Shown here piece after piece: positions 1 to 11,860 of a DNA stretch of 64,000 nucleotides. Origin of the DNA: Acanthochlamys bracteata (lineage: Eukaryota > Streptophyta > Magnoliopsida > Pandanales > Velloziaceae); assembly GCA_019914995.1 (NCBI GenBank), contig CM034139.1, forward strand, positions 2,520,461-2,584,460, written 5' to 3'. Each line of letters opens with the position of its first letter. Position 1 is the first letter of the stretch. Below the pieces are notes generated by a model. That model made no database searches. It was not told the origin of the DNA and saw only the letters and a program-made list of their open reading frames with translations. A program made the position numbers and the translations under genes.

Positions 1-1256
1 GTGTAATGAGAAATAATTTGTTTTTTCAGGAAAAGAAGAAATTTTTGTATATGGTGAAGCACTATTATTAGGATGATCCTTATTTATTTAAACACTGTCC
101 GAACCAAATCATTAGAAGATGCGTTTCTGAGGATGAACAACAAAGCATTCTAAGGCATAGCCAAGAGTTAGCATGTGGAGGTCACTTTGGTGCTAAAAAA
201 AACAGCCCATAAAATCCTTCAATCAGGGTTTTTTAGGCTCATTTTATTTAAAGATGCATTTAACTTTTGTTCTAAGTGTAATAGATGCCAAATAATAGAA
301 AATATCAGCAGGAGGAACATGATGCCTTTGACTAATATTTTGGTTGTAGAACTCTTTGATGTTTGGGGTATAGTTTTCATGGATCCATTTCCTTCCTCCT
401 TTGGGTATTCTTATATTCTTGTTGCTGTTGATTATGCATCTAAATAGGTAGAGGCTCAAGCTACAAAAGCTAATGATCATAAGATTGTCCTCAAATTTTT
501 GAAAAATATGATTTTCACTAGATTTGGAACCCCTAGAGCAATCATTAGCGATGGTGGTAAACATTTTTGTAATAAACCTTTTGATGCTTTGTTAACAAAA
601 TATGGCATAACTCATAAGGTAGCCACTCCATATCACCCTCAAACTTCAGGACAAGTAGAAATTAGCAATAGAGAAATTAAGAATATTTTGGAGAAAACTG
701 TAAACACCACAAGAAAAGATTGGGCAATAAAACTTAATGATGCTTTATGGGCTTACAGGACAGCATATAAAACACCTATAGGGATGAGTCCATATCGTAT
801 TGTATTTGGAAAAGCATGTCATTTAACTGTGGAACTTGAACATAATGCATACTGGGCTATAAAGAAGCTAAATTTTGATATGAAAGATGTAGGGAATGAA
901 AGAAAGTTGCAACTCAATGAATTGGAAGAAATTCGCAACGAAGCTTATGAGAATGCCAAGATTTATAAGGAACGCACAAGTCCTATCATGACAAGTCAAT
1001 TCAGCAAAAAGAGTTTACTCCAGATATGAAAGTTTTATTGTTTAACTCACGGTTAAAACTCTTTCCAGGAAAGCTGAAGTCAAAATGGCATGGACCATAT
1101 AAGATAGTTGAAATCTTTCCACATGGAGCTAGAGAAATCAAAGATCTCAAATCTGGAGCACAATTTAAGGTCAATGGCGATCGCTTGAAGCCATACTTGG
1201 AGGCCACCCTCACAATCCAAACTGAACTAACCCTTCAACTGCGCGATCCTATTTGA
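1..1256 (+). pseudogene. Athila-like Ty3/gypsy integrase, 3' end of pol (element A)
   Basis: This is a decayed fragment of retrotransposon polyprotein and it runs off the left edge of the window. The order is a remnant of the integrase His-His-Cys-Cys zinc finger (about 150-300), the catalytic core, which includes the [15 protein letters not shown] segment around the second Asp at 520-570 and the [10 protein letters not shown] segment with the catalytic Glu near 640-660, and a C-terminal module ending in a VNGDRLKPY motif (about 1170-1195). The core reads in one frame from 499 to about 1010. An in-frame stop lies at 445-447 and a frameshift at about 1010-1030 separates the C-terminal module, so no integrase can be made. 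The phrases shared with the copy at 8146-8750, and the -LFPGKLKSKWHGP- style C-terminus, are known for the Athila/Tat clade. The lineage call is from memory of the family; the breaks are seen directly. Confidence 0.8.
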
Positions 1257-2527
1257 CAAACTCATCGTCTGGCTGAAGACGTTAAATTTAGCGCTTCTTG
1301 GGAGACAACCCAAAGCCTTTCTCTCTAGTAGCATTTGAATTTTGTAGGATTTTGTTTTCGTTTTGATTTGATATATTTATTATTTTGAAGGATTCGGGAA
1401 GAAAAAAAGAATAATTATGATGCAAAGATTTATTGCTGGTGATGCAGTTGATGGAGAAGTTAATCAAAGATTCAAGCCATGTAAAAATCAGGGGAGCTTT
1501 CCTACACCTCAATTTTTATATCCCTTTGCTTTATATATTGTTCATTTTTATCTTTCACCATTGAGGACAATGTCGAATTTAAGCTTGGGGGGAGATAGAA
1601 AATTATGCATAAACATCGATTGATAGTCTATCATCTATTTTTCAATAATGAATTTGAACTCTCTTTCTATTATGGCTTTTGAAACTAGAATCCTTATTGA
1701 GTTTGTTCGTATAATATTCTTATTAACTAAGCCTACTTTCTTCTTGATATAGTACTATATATAATTGAGTTGATAAAATCTTGTCATTTTAGACAATGAA
1801 ATTGAATACATTTTATAGAGGTTTTTGATTTCGTAGTCTATGGCGAGTGATGACATCTATCACCATATAATGCGAGGCTTAGAGTTGATCTTAGTATTTT
1901 TTGTGTTGTCTTGTTTTGTTTTCAATTCGTAGGGATAATTGAGATACAGAGTTATAAAGAGTCTTTGGAAAGCACAAGGGTAAAGAAAAAGCATTTGAAT
2001 AAGAAATTTAAAACAAAAAGCTCGAATATACATTGTAAAGTGCAATAGTGAAGAAAGAGCAATTAAATAAATAAAAGAGTCGCAAAATTGGACCAATGTT
2101 TGAGTATACCTTGTTCTTCTTGAAGTTAAATGTGCTCTTGGTTACTTTGTATTTTGACGACTCCGTAAATTTGACTTCATTCATTACAACATTTATAATA
2201 ACTTGGTGAATCTCTAAAAATTGTATGTGAAGTGGGGAGATGATTTCTAAACATACTTATGGATATTTAATTCTAAACTTCCTTCTAATATGTTACATAT
2301 GTCTTTGAATGCGAGGTTGAGTTAAATTGATTACTATATAGTGCATTTAAGGGAGTTTGTAAGCGGTGTTAATTTGTTTATTATGCTTACATTATTCTTT
2401 AAAGATTTTGGTTGATCAAGATATACGAAGAAATTGAAAATTATGAGAATAAGTTGTGAAGAATGATATATATAATTTTCTTATCATTTTGCTCAAGAAC
2501 TAGCAAAAAATTAAGCTTGGAGGTATT
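1257..2527 (+). mobile_element. 3' untranslated region and polypurine tracts of element A
   Basis: No coding potential is visible here. The segment starts with a short conserved patch near 1290-1312 (cgcttcttgggagacaaccc) that recurs in element B near 8807-8832. A first G-run, aagcttggggggaga, lies at about 1581-1595. A second, aagcttggaggtatt, lies at about 2513-2527, immediately before a TG dinucleotide that I read as the LTR start. A long AT-rich 3' region with two purine tracts is usual for Athila/Tat elements. No envelope-like reading frame remains. Confidence 0.6.
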
Positions 2528-2560
2528 TGATAATGTGTTATGATACATATTTATTATATC
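2528..2560 (+). mobile_element. First 33 bp of an Athila 3' LTR, truncated
   Basis: The sequence begins TGATAATGTGTTATGATACA directly after the polypurine tract. It matches, at 29 of 33 bases by eye, the reverse complement of the right end of the solo LTR at 23313-24562. The match stops abruptly at 2560/2561, which marks a breakpoint. The rest of this LTR is missing. Confidence 0.6.
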
Positions 2561-5183
2561 TTCCTTCATTGCCGGCAACCTTTGCTTATGTTTTTGGTGT
2601 CCTCCTTATCTCCTTTGCCTCTCTTCTCATTTCAGTCGCGTTTGTAGGTGTCCGAGCCGACGTGACCAACACGGGAGAAAATCATAACTTCGTCAGAGCT
2701 TCGTGCCGTGGATTTAGCTGTGTCGAGCTACAAGAAACGGTCTCCTTGTTTTGCTAAAGCCTTTTCCCCTATCAATTGGGTCAAATTTCTTCTCCGATGC
2801 CAGGACGAGTTAGTTCACATGCCAGTGCTGTTTTAGGTGATTCCGGCCGTTGAAGTTTGCTTCTTGCTTCGCACCGTCACGATTGTTGAGTTCTCTTGCT
2901 ACTAATGCTTTCTTTTGCTGCCGAAATTTTCCCTCTGACTGGTACCCTAACTTTCACTAGAATCCTGCGAGCCGGCGGGCCCCATAGTTGAGGTTAGCCG
3001 TATGCTCTTTTTGCTCATTTTGAATACATGAACTTATTAATGGATAAGTTTTGACTCATTTTACCTTAGACAGTCCTTTGATCGAGAATCGGCAAGTTCG
3101 TCGTTGTTATGCGAAATCGAATTGGACTCCAATTGTCTCGTTTATTCCGTAAGCTATTGAACTTGTTAATGCTAACAGTAATCATATAGTGAATAAAAAG
3201 CGAATGAAATCCTAGAGTGGGTTACGTAATGTGGCATTTTGGTTTCAAACTTTGAATTTAGTTATGCCATGTGTTATGAATGGGGAGTTTAGACTTCGCT
3301 TAGTGTATGGGAGTAATGAATGTTCCTGTGTGTGCATTAGGATTGCACGAGTGTCTTGGAGCCGAGTGGTGCAGATTAGTGTTGACTCATGGACTTGTAC
3401 AAATTGTATGGACCTCAGTTGAGGGTTACCGTGCCTTTCTTTTCTAGTAATATCTTTAAGCCCTTCGGCACAGGTAATATCTACTTGGAACCTCGCAATA
3501 CGTTGCCACTTTCTATGTATTGATTAAATTATATCTCATGCTATATTCTGTATCTTGTGTGAAGCATGCTTGTATAAGATCCACGATGAACTAATCTAGA
3601 AAGCATGCCACAATTAATAGTTTAGTTCTTTAAAGAATTAATGTATGAACTAGTAGGAGTTATAGGAGTTCTTGCATATAATGCATAATTTAGTTGTAGA
3701 TCATGGTAATAGAAAATGATAATCATAGCAGTAGCATGTTAATGTTTCATAAACCTAGCGGTATTATTATAGAATATGTTTGACGTACATATTACTGTTT
3801 ACATTTCAAACATGCATAAGTACACTTATGATAGCATTTGAATTCATTAGGCATAGTATCTTCATTGTGTGAAAATTTATTATATTCCATCTACTTATTA
3901 AGGACTACATTGGTATGGGACAATACAGAACCTGACAAATATTGCCTTAACCTATATTACAGATGCTTGCATGTACGTTGGGTCCCAAGACATATGGATA
4001 GCCGGTGGATCCCAAGGTATACTAGGCACCGAGTTATAAGATGTGGATTACCAGTGAGTTCTATGACATATTGAGCATTGAAATATCTAGATAGCCGATG
4101 GGTCCAGGGAATACTGGGAACTTGTTTGACTCTAATATATAAAGATATTACGTATGTATGCTTGTGTGATATGTATAATGACGTGATGCGAGTTAGAGAT
4201 GTGGTCTCGCTAGGTCGCTTAAGCTATATAGCCGCTTCTGATGCATTGCATACATTATTATCATACATTTACTTGTGTGGATATATTATACATATATATT
4301 ATAGCCTTGAAATGAGTGAATGGGTATGTTGACATACATAAAGATGCATATGACTTTAAGAATAGTATATAATCGATTGCCTAGCATAAGCATATACAAA
4401 CATTCATTAAGTTGAGACATTAACTGCATATGTATGGGTATATAACATAAAAATAGGGAATCTGCATAACATAATAACTTCATAAAAGGAATGGATTGTT
4501 GTGCGTTGCATCTCATTCTTATCGTATCCTCTCTACTGAGGACTGAGTCGGTATGCGACAATTCAGGACTTTGTAGGAATGATCCTGATCAATCGTTGCA
4601 TTTTTATACATGTAAAAGTTTAGCAATCAAACATTAGGTAACGCATTAGAAATATTAAAACGGTGCATTTTCTTTTCACCTCACGAGATTAGGCTCACCC
4701 TCTTTCTTTTCTTGGGACTCCCCACTGTTTACAGGATTATTCTCAAGTTTAGCGAAATCTGTTGCAGCGGATCGGAGTGACACATCGAGGGTATGTTCGT
4801 GCGTTTTCATATTTCATTTAGTTGGCTCTGTAACATTCGAGGGACATGTGTTCTTTATTGTTGTATTTCTGAGTTGTATTAAGTTTATTTTGGCTTGAGA
4901 TTTAACACAGCAGGTTGCTGTTATATGGGGTTGTTAAGTCTTATGTTTATTAATTCGTTCTGGGTATTATTGGTATTTTTGTCGTGATTTTACTATTGTG
5001 TTAAATTGTTAAATTTATTCTCCTTTGTGTTTAAAGCGAGATTTTGCCAATTGTTTTTGAGATTTGACAATTATTATTTTATTATCGATTTTGGATTACG
5101 CTTACTAGGCTGGGCCGAGTTTGGATTTTATCTAAGCTTGGTTTGGTCTACTGCCAAACATGATCCAGGATTGGGTCATGACA
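2561..5183 (+). mobile_element. Long LTR-like block, possibly a Tekay/Del-type solo LTR
   Basis: About 2.6 kb lies between two Athila fragments and contains no transposon protein. It ends ...gggtcatgaca at 5183, directly against Athila protease coding sequence. Its right part has the look of a long Ty3/gypsy LTR: a 'gatagccg-tgg-tcc' motif occurs twice, about 92 bp apart (near 3997 and 4089), and there is a CT-rich block at 4690-4725. Chromovirus LTRs of the Tekay/Del type are commonly of this length and end in a similar way. The left end is not certain, and I found no clean target duplication: CCTT occurs on both sides only if the block starts at about 2582. Short reading frames inside it resemble nothing known. 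Confidence 0.35.
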
Positions 5184-8100
5184 CCTTTGTCCAACAAACG
5201 AAATCTAGAGGACTATGAAACGGTGAAGCTAACCGAGTGTAGTGCTATCTTGCAAAATAAGTTGCCACCAAAGTTAAAAGGTGCAGGGAGTTTTACTATA
5301 CCTTGTACTATTGGAAACTCTTATTTAGAAAAAACTTTATGTGATTAGGCGTAAGCAATAATTTAATACCATTTTCTATATACAAAAAATTAGGATTAGG
5401 AGAAGTAAAAGCAACCACCGTTTCTTTTCAAGATCTATTAAGCATCCAAGAGGAATACTTGAGAGTGTGCTGGTGAAAGTGGATAAATTCATATTTCCTT
5501 CTGATTTTGTTGTACTGGATATAGAAGAAGATAAAAGCATATCAATTATTCTTGGTCGACCATTCTTAGCCACTGGAAGAATATTGATTGATGTGCAGCA
5601 TGGGAAGCTAATTTTGCGAGTACAAGATGAGCAAGTCATCGTCATTGTAGCTATGAAGTGTCCATCCAACAGTGACGATTATTTGTGAATTCATATTGTT
5701 GACTGAATTGTAGCTGATGCAGTCAAGGTAGACCATCTAATTGACCCTTTAGCGGCTTGTATTATCCAAGGTGAATCTTCTAAGACGGAAAGCAAAGAGA
5801 TTGAGTCATATGCTCATTACTTGCAAGCTTCACCGCTTATTGGAGGACGATTGAAATTTGAGGATCTTGTGGAAACTCTCGTAGGATAGCTCCATCCATT
5901 AAAATGCCTCCAGTATTTGATCTTAAGCCATTGCCTTCACATCTAAGGTATGCATACCTGGGAAAAAATTCATCACTTTGTATTATTATTTCGGCTTCAG
6001 TGAGTGCTTAGAGGAGGAGAAGTTACTTTGGGTTTTGAGAGATTCTAAGGCTGCGTTGGGATGGTCCATTGCTGATGTCAAAGGCTTAAGCCCTTTAGTT
6101 TGCATGCATTAGATCTTGATCTAAGAAAATTACAAACCTGTAGTTAAAAATCAAAGGTGTTTGAATCCAAACATGAAGGAGGTGGTGAGAGCAGAAATTT
6201 TGAAATTACTTGATGTAGGAATTATTTATCCGAACTCCGATAGCTCATGGGTAAGTCATATGCAAGCGGTACCAAAAAAAGAAGGAATAACAGTAGTAAG
6301 GAACGATAGTAATGAGCTCATTCCGACAAGAACTGTCACCGGATGATTGGTATGCATTGATTATTGCAAGCTGAATGATGTCAATCGAAAAGATCACTTT
6401 TCATTACCTTTCATTGATCAAATGTTGGAGAGATTTATTAGCCATTCACATTATTGTTTCTTGGATGGGTATTCAGATTACAATCAAATTTCAATAGCAT
6501 CAAAAGATCAAGAAAAGACCACCTTTACTGTTCGTATGGAACTTATGCGTTTCGGAGGATCCCTTTTGGCCTATGCAATGCACCGATCACTTTCCGAAGA
6601 TGTATGATGGCAATTTTTTTTTTATATGGTGGAAAATTTCATTGAGATTTTCACGAATGACTTCTCGGTGTTGGATCTTCATTTGATGACTATTTAAGAA
6701 ATTTGGCCTCAGTTTTGCAATGATGTGAGCAAACTAATTTAGTCTTGAATTGGAAGAAATGCCACTTTATGATGTTTGAAGGTATTGTTTTAGGACATCG
6801 CATTTCAGTCAAGAAAATAGAAATTGGTCGGGCAAAGGTAGAAGTTATTGCAAAGTTATCGCCACCCACTTCAGTGAGAGTGATGAGAAGCTATCTTGGG
6901 CATGCCGGTTTCTATCGCCGATTCACCAAAGATTTTTCAAAGATAACACCCTACGTATCCTCCTAATCAAGGATATGCCATTAGAGTGCTTCCAAGATTT
7001 TAACACTATAAAATAGAAGCTAGTTTCAGCCCCTATCATTATAGCACCGGTTTAGAATTTGCCTTCTGAAATCATGTGCGAAGCTAGTGATTATGCTGTT
7101 CGAGCAGTCTTGGGGCAGCAAAAGAAAAGTATTTCATGTCATCTATTATGCAAAACGAACCTTAACATATTTATGCAACTATAAAGAAGGAGCTTCTAGC
7201 TGTTTTGTTCGCTTTTGAAAAATTCTGACCATATTTGGTTTGCTCCAAAGTGATAGTCTACACTGATCACTCAGCTCTCAAGTATATGCTGATAAAGAAA
7301 CATGCTAAGTCAAAGCTCATTTGATGGGTACTTTTGCTGTAAGAATTTGATTTGAAAATCCGAGACCAAAAAGAGTTCTGAAAATCAAGTGACGGATTAT
7401 TTATCTCGAATACAACAAGAAGAACAAGATGAAGAGGCTACCATTCCCATTAATGAAGCATTTTATGATAAATAATTATTTTCTCTTTGAAGTACCGATG
7501 TTCCATGCTATGTCGATTTTGTGAATTACTTGGCTAGCAGCATAATTCCTCTAGATCTATCTTTCCAACGAAAGAAAAGTTTTTTGCTGATGTTAAGCAC
7601 TACATTTGGGAAGATCCAATCCTGTACAAACGTTGTTCAGATCAGACCATAAGAAGATGTGTACCAAATAGGAGATGGAAAGCATCCTGTAGCATTGTCA
7701 TTCATCGGGATATAGAGGTCACTTTGTTGGAACAAAAACAATGGCAAAGATACTATAATCAGATTTTTACTCACATTCATTATTTCGAGATGCACATACA
7801 TTGCTACTTGTAATCAAAGCAAAAGAACGGAAAATATCTCAAAAAAGAATGAGATGACACTGAATAACATTCTTGAGGTTGAATTATTTGATGTATGAGG
7901 AATAGACTTCCTGGGACCATTTTCTTCTTCATTTTTGAATAAATACATATTAATCGCTGTTGACTATGTCTCCAAGTGGGTGTAGACTGTGGCATTACCT
8001 ACAAATGACTGTAAGGCTATGGTGAACTTCCTACAAAAACATATTTTTATTCGGTATGGCACTCCAAGAGCAATCATTAGTGATCAAGGTACACTTTTTT

Positions 8101-8760
8101 TAATCGTCAATTTGAATCTTTACTAAGGAAATAAGGTGTCACATATTGAATAGCCACTGTCTATCATCCTCAAACCAGCGACAAGTTGAAGTTTCAAACC
8201 GAGAATTGAAGTGCATACTTGAGAAAACAGTGAACATTTCAAGGAAAGATTGGTCAAAAAAATTAGACGATGCATTATGGGCTTATCGCATAGCATTCAA
8301 AACTCTAATTAGAATGTCTTCGTATCGCCTAGTGTTCAGGAAAGCTTGCCATTTACCTGTGGAACTGGAGCATCGAGCATATTGGGCAGTCAAGAAGTTG
8401 AATTTTGACATGCAAGCAGTAGGAGAGAAAAGACTTTTGCAGCTAAATGAAATGGACGAATTTCGATATGAAGCTTATGAAAACGCTAGAAGTTACTAGG
8501 AAAAAGCCAAGGCCTGACATGACAAGAACATATTAAGAAAGGAGTTTACCCCTAGATAGCAAGTTCTACTATACAACTCACGGTTACGTCTATTCCCTAG
8601 AAAGCTTAAATCATGATAGTCGGGTCCATTCACTATGGTAAGAGTTTTCCTTTATGGAGCAGTCGAGGTTACTGATGAGAAGAAAGATACATTCAAAGTT
8701 AATGGGCAACGATTGAAACCATATTCTGCCAGTTTTGACAACAACTAGACTGTCATCCTT
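5184..8760 (+). pseudogene. Athila-like Ty3/gypsy pol remnant (element B)
   Basis: Protease, reverse transcriptase, RNase H and integrase follow in the Ty3/gypsy order, all broken by stops and frameshifts. Protease covers about 5184-5690 (SFTIPCTIGNSY, then [12 protein letters not shown]). Reverse transcriptase covers about 6160-6960 (CIDYCKLNDVNRKDH, FIDQMLERF, later YLGHAGFYRRFTKDFSK). RNase H traces run from about 7050 to 7440, where CEASDYAVRAVLGQ and DYLSRIQQEE can still be read. The integrase core and C-terminus cover about 7500-8750. There is no gag: the coding sequence begins within the gag-protease junction, at the edge of the LTR-like block. The protein phrases are those of the Athila lineage. 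The element is certainly non-functional. Confidence 0.85.
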
Positions 8761-9875
8761 CTTGAACCGGCATAGAAGAAAAAATGTCAAGCTATAGATT
8801 ATAAATAAAGTGCTTATTGAGAGGCAACCCAAATTTTTCATACTTTAGTTTTTCATCTATTTTGAATTTTTCAATTAATTTTCTGTTTTGAATTTTCTTT
8901 TAGTTCTAATAAATTTCTAATGAAAAGGAGAAACATGATAAGTGGACATAAGTATACAAAATATCGAGTGAGCAAGTATAAAAATTAGGGAACACTTTCT
9001 AACCTCCCCTCTTCCTTATAATTTTTTGTGTACACATTGAGTACAATGTTAGTTCCAAGGGGGGAGAGAAATGTTTGTAATGTTATGTTGTTGTTGCTTG
9101 GTTGGTTGGAGTACACCACTTATGATGAAAATTTTCTAACTTGAGTCTTAATTCTTATGTAAGCTAGTGATGACTGTGGTATTTGTTAGCTTGAACTTGT
9201 AATCATGAGTGGCTTAGAGAATTGATTTACTTTTATTGCCATTTTGAGATTTGAAGCTAATGTAATGTTTGATTAAGAAATTACATTGAGCGTTGACTAT
9301 ATACTAGAATTATATTCCCAACTATTGTCTCCATAAAAGACATAGCACTAGTCAAGCTTATCTAGTCGAAAAGAGCTACCTACACAAAAGTGTGAAAGCT
9401 ATCCTTGAGTAATATGGCCCTATGTACCACAAATATATACGAGATAATCTATCAAGAAAAGAAGGATACCTTCATGATAATGTGAAAGCTATCGACTGTG
9501 AGTTTAAAAAAAAAAATTTATATGCCTGACGAAGTCTTGGACACAACAGGTGATTCAGATGACTGGTTAGTTTGACTTGCTCAATTTAAACTTCAATATG
9601 GAGATTACAAAAATCAAAGAGATCAAAATAGACATTTGAGCTTATTAAACATCTAAGTACTTACATTCATGAGCTTAGCTTTCTTTCCTTCTTTCATGTG
9701 AATAAGTGCGAGTATGATCCAGAAAATCTAATTGATTGTGTTTTGAAAAAGTTTTCATAAGTTATGCATTTAATGACAGATCTGAAGATATTAGTGTTAT
9801 AAAATCCAACCAAGTTACATGAATATTAATATTTTTTCTTGTTCGAGGGCGAGCAAAAGTTAAGTGTGGGGTATT
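8761..9875 (+). mobile_element. 3' untranslated region and polypurine tract of element B
   Basis: This non-coding stretch follows the integrase remnant. It has the same plan as the 3' part of element A: a gaggcaaccca patch near 8821, a first G-run ccaaggggggagagaa near 9057-9072, and a second purine tract, taagtgtggggtatt, at about 9861-9875, followed at once by TGATGTGC. The shared plan supports two insertions of related elements in the same orientation. Confidence 0.55.
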
Positions 9876-10075
9876 TGATGTGCTTAAATTTATACATAAT
9901 ATCATGCACCCTTGCATTATATATGTTTTATTTTATATAGAAAAATGAATAAAAATAAGCCTTAATGATGTACCTGAGACTGAAGTCCAAGTTGCTAGAC
10001 CACAACGTCACCAAAGAAAGTCCAGGAAGGGATGCAACACTTGTATTGGTTGCAAGTGAAGTGGCAACAGAGAGT
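9876..10075 (+). mobile_element. Partial 3' LTR of element B
   Basis: The sequence starts TGATGTGCTTAAATTTATAC directly after the polypurine tract, as expected for a 3' LTR. The right boundary is inferred only from where the next element's 5' LTR seems to begin, so part of this stretch could belong to that element. No target duplication could be checked. Confidence 0.4.
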
Positions 10076-10430
10076 TGTCAGGGATGCTGTTATCCATCAA
10101 GTCCAAATAGTAGAATTTGATTTAATTCCAATAAGGAGTATAGTGTAGGAACTCCATATGAGTTCAACTCTTTAGAGTTTGATTTAATTCCAATAAAGAG
10201 TGTAGTGTAGGAACTCCATATGAGTTCAACTTCTTATCGCAATAAGTGTTAGAGTCCCTTAAGGACTCTAATAGTAGATGTAGTATAAATGAGCGCAGGC
10301 TTCTCCAGAAGAGTAGGAAGAACAAATTATTTCTTTCAATTCTAACCTTTTCATTGCAAGTTTATTTCAGCTTTATTGTTTCTACATCTACTTTTTCCTA
10401 TAACCACAATTTCTTTGATATAGCATATCA
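10076..10430 (+). mobile_element. 5' LTR of chromovirus-like Ty3/gypsy element 1
   Basis: The LTR is bounded by TGTCAGGG at 10076 and ...GCATATCA at 10430, three bases before a tRNA primer-binding site. It contains a plausible TATA box in agtataaatgagc (about 10284-10296) and a 62-bp tandem duplication. The left boundary is a judgement, because the element's 3' LTR is missing and cannot be compared. Confidence 0.5.
10112..10235 (+). repeat. 62-bp tandem duplication in the LTR
   Basis: Two copies of a unit beginning agaatttgatttaattccaa (10112) and agagtttgatttaattccaa (10174) lie head to tail. They differ at only a few bases. They sit upstream of the presumed TATA box, where LTR enhancers lie. 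Confidence 0.8.
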
Positions 10431-10433
10431 AGT

Positions 10434-10446
10434 TGGCATCAGAGCC
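10434..10446 (+). promoter_or_regulatory. Primer-binding site, initiator-Met tRNA type
   Basis: TGGCATCAGAGCC differs at one base from TGGTATCAGAGCC, the complement of the plant initiator methionine tRNA 3' end. It lies three bases after the 5' LTR and just upstream of the gag start at 10455. Confidence 0.7.
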
Positions 10447-10454
10447 TCGATCTA

Positions 10455-11860
10455 ATGGAACCCAAAGCTTCCGTTAATCCGGGATCACCACAGTCACCAT
10501 CATCCCCAACCACTGCTGCAGCAGGAAAATTTTTGCGAGTACCAAATTCATCTTTCTCTACAGAAGCACCACAGAAGGAGCCATCATTGCGAGATCAAGT
10601 CAAAGATCTCCGAAGTGAATTGCATCAATTTATGCAAGAGATGAGGCAAGCTATGTTAAACAACAATAACTGTCAAGCTGCTTCACCACTTCCTTCGATC
10701 TCAAAAGAGTCCATCTTTTTACCTACATCAGCGGCCTTACTGACTGCCACAACAACTGCTCCCATGCTGGTCACTACAACTACTGCTCCTCATCTCATGG
10801 TAAGCCAACCGAACATAGTATCCAACCTACAACAACTAGCACCTAATACGAATATACCAGTTATCCAAACACCATTGTCCCATAGAGGATCTACCTCACA
10901 TAACCAGCAAAGCTACTCAACCAATCGTACCTACCCCACATACCAGAACACAACAGCAGCCTACAGCTTAAACCCACAACCCATTATGCCATATATGGCT
11001 ACAAATTCTACAGAGCACCATTTGAACCCCAACAGAGAAAGACACAAATTTCCTACCTTCAATGGAAAAGGTCCTCAAGAATGGATATATTCTGCAGAAA
11101 AATACTTTAAGTATTATCATATACCACCATTGGAGAGAGTTCATATAGCTGCCATGTACCTACAAGATGAAGCTAACAGATGGTATCAAAATTTTGAAAA
11201 AGATCGTCCTCACCACACTTGGGATGATCTAACAGCAGCCATCCAAAAGAGGTTTGGTCCTTCCGCCTTTGGACATCCTAGCTTTGCCTTGAAGCAACTC
11301 GTTCAAAAAGGGTCTGTAGCCGAGTACCAAGCGGCCTTTGAAGATTTGCGTATTCGGTTGCCAAACACCACGAAGATGATCTGTGGGACTCTTTTTATGG
11401 AGGGCTATCTTCAACAATTGCGATGGATGTAATGGCAATGCAACCAGCGGAATTGCAGCAAACATATGTCTTGGCAAGGATGTTTGAAAAGAAGCTCAGT
11501 ATGGATCAGCAGGCGACTCGGTCAAACCGCTTTCGATCAATAACAACAACTTCATCTGTGCAAACTCCAGCTGCTAGTCACACTAACACAACTCAGACCA
11601 CTACAGTCCGCGCTAAGCCTTCTAGCCTCTCAATCACCGACATTAATAATCGGAGAGCTAAAGGACTGTGTTTCTATTGTGATGCCAAATACGAACGGGG
11701 ACATAGATGCACCACCCGACTCTATTCTATCTCAGTTCTGGACCAGGACGACAGTATGGAAGATTCAATCTATGATGAAGTCCAAACTAACATGCAGGAA
11801 GAAGAAGCAACTCTTTCATTAAGCGCCATGATTGGATTAATAGGACCTCAAACTTTGTGA
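10455..11860 (+). pseudogene. gag of chromovirus-like Ty3/gypsy element 1
   Basis: The capsid/nucleocapsid polyprotein starts with an ATG at 10455, nine bases after the primer-binding site. It reads continuously for 325 codons: a Pro/Ser/Thr-rich N-terminus, a short helical stretch near residues 45-70, then the retrotransposon gag domain (KFPTFNGKGPQEWIYSAEKY, later RWYQNFEKDRPHHTWDDL). One missing base near 11405-11412 shifts the frame, and the rest of gag continues at 11423-11860. This second part includes a CFYCDAKYERGHRC CCHC zinc knuckle (about 11670-11712). A TGA at 11858-11860 ends it, although the same frame continues into pol. The stop replaces what would be CGA, consistent with a C-to-T change at a methylated CpG. 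One frameshift and one stop make it dead but recent compared with its neighbours. Confidence 0.85.

Noticed and set aside
2528-5183. A host gene or long non-coding RNA between the two Athila remnants
   Set aside because: Some GC-richer stretches looked exon-like, but no protein match or consistent splice chain was found, and the right end has LTR character.
2582-5187. CCTT as a target duplication for the LTR-like block
   Set aside because: It is only 4 bp, requires choosing a start at 2582 without other support, and the flanks belong to different parts of Athila.
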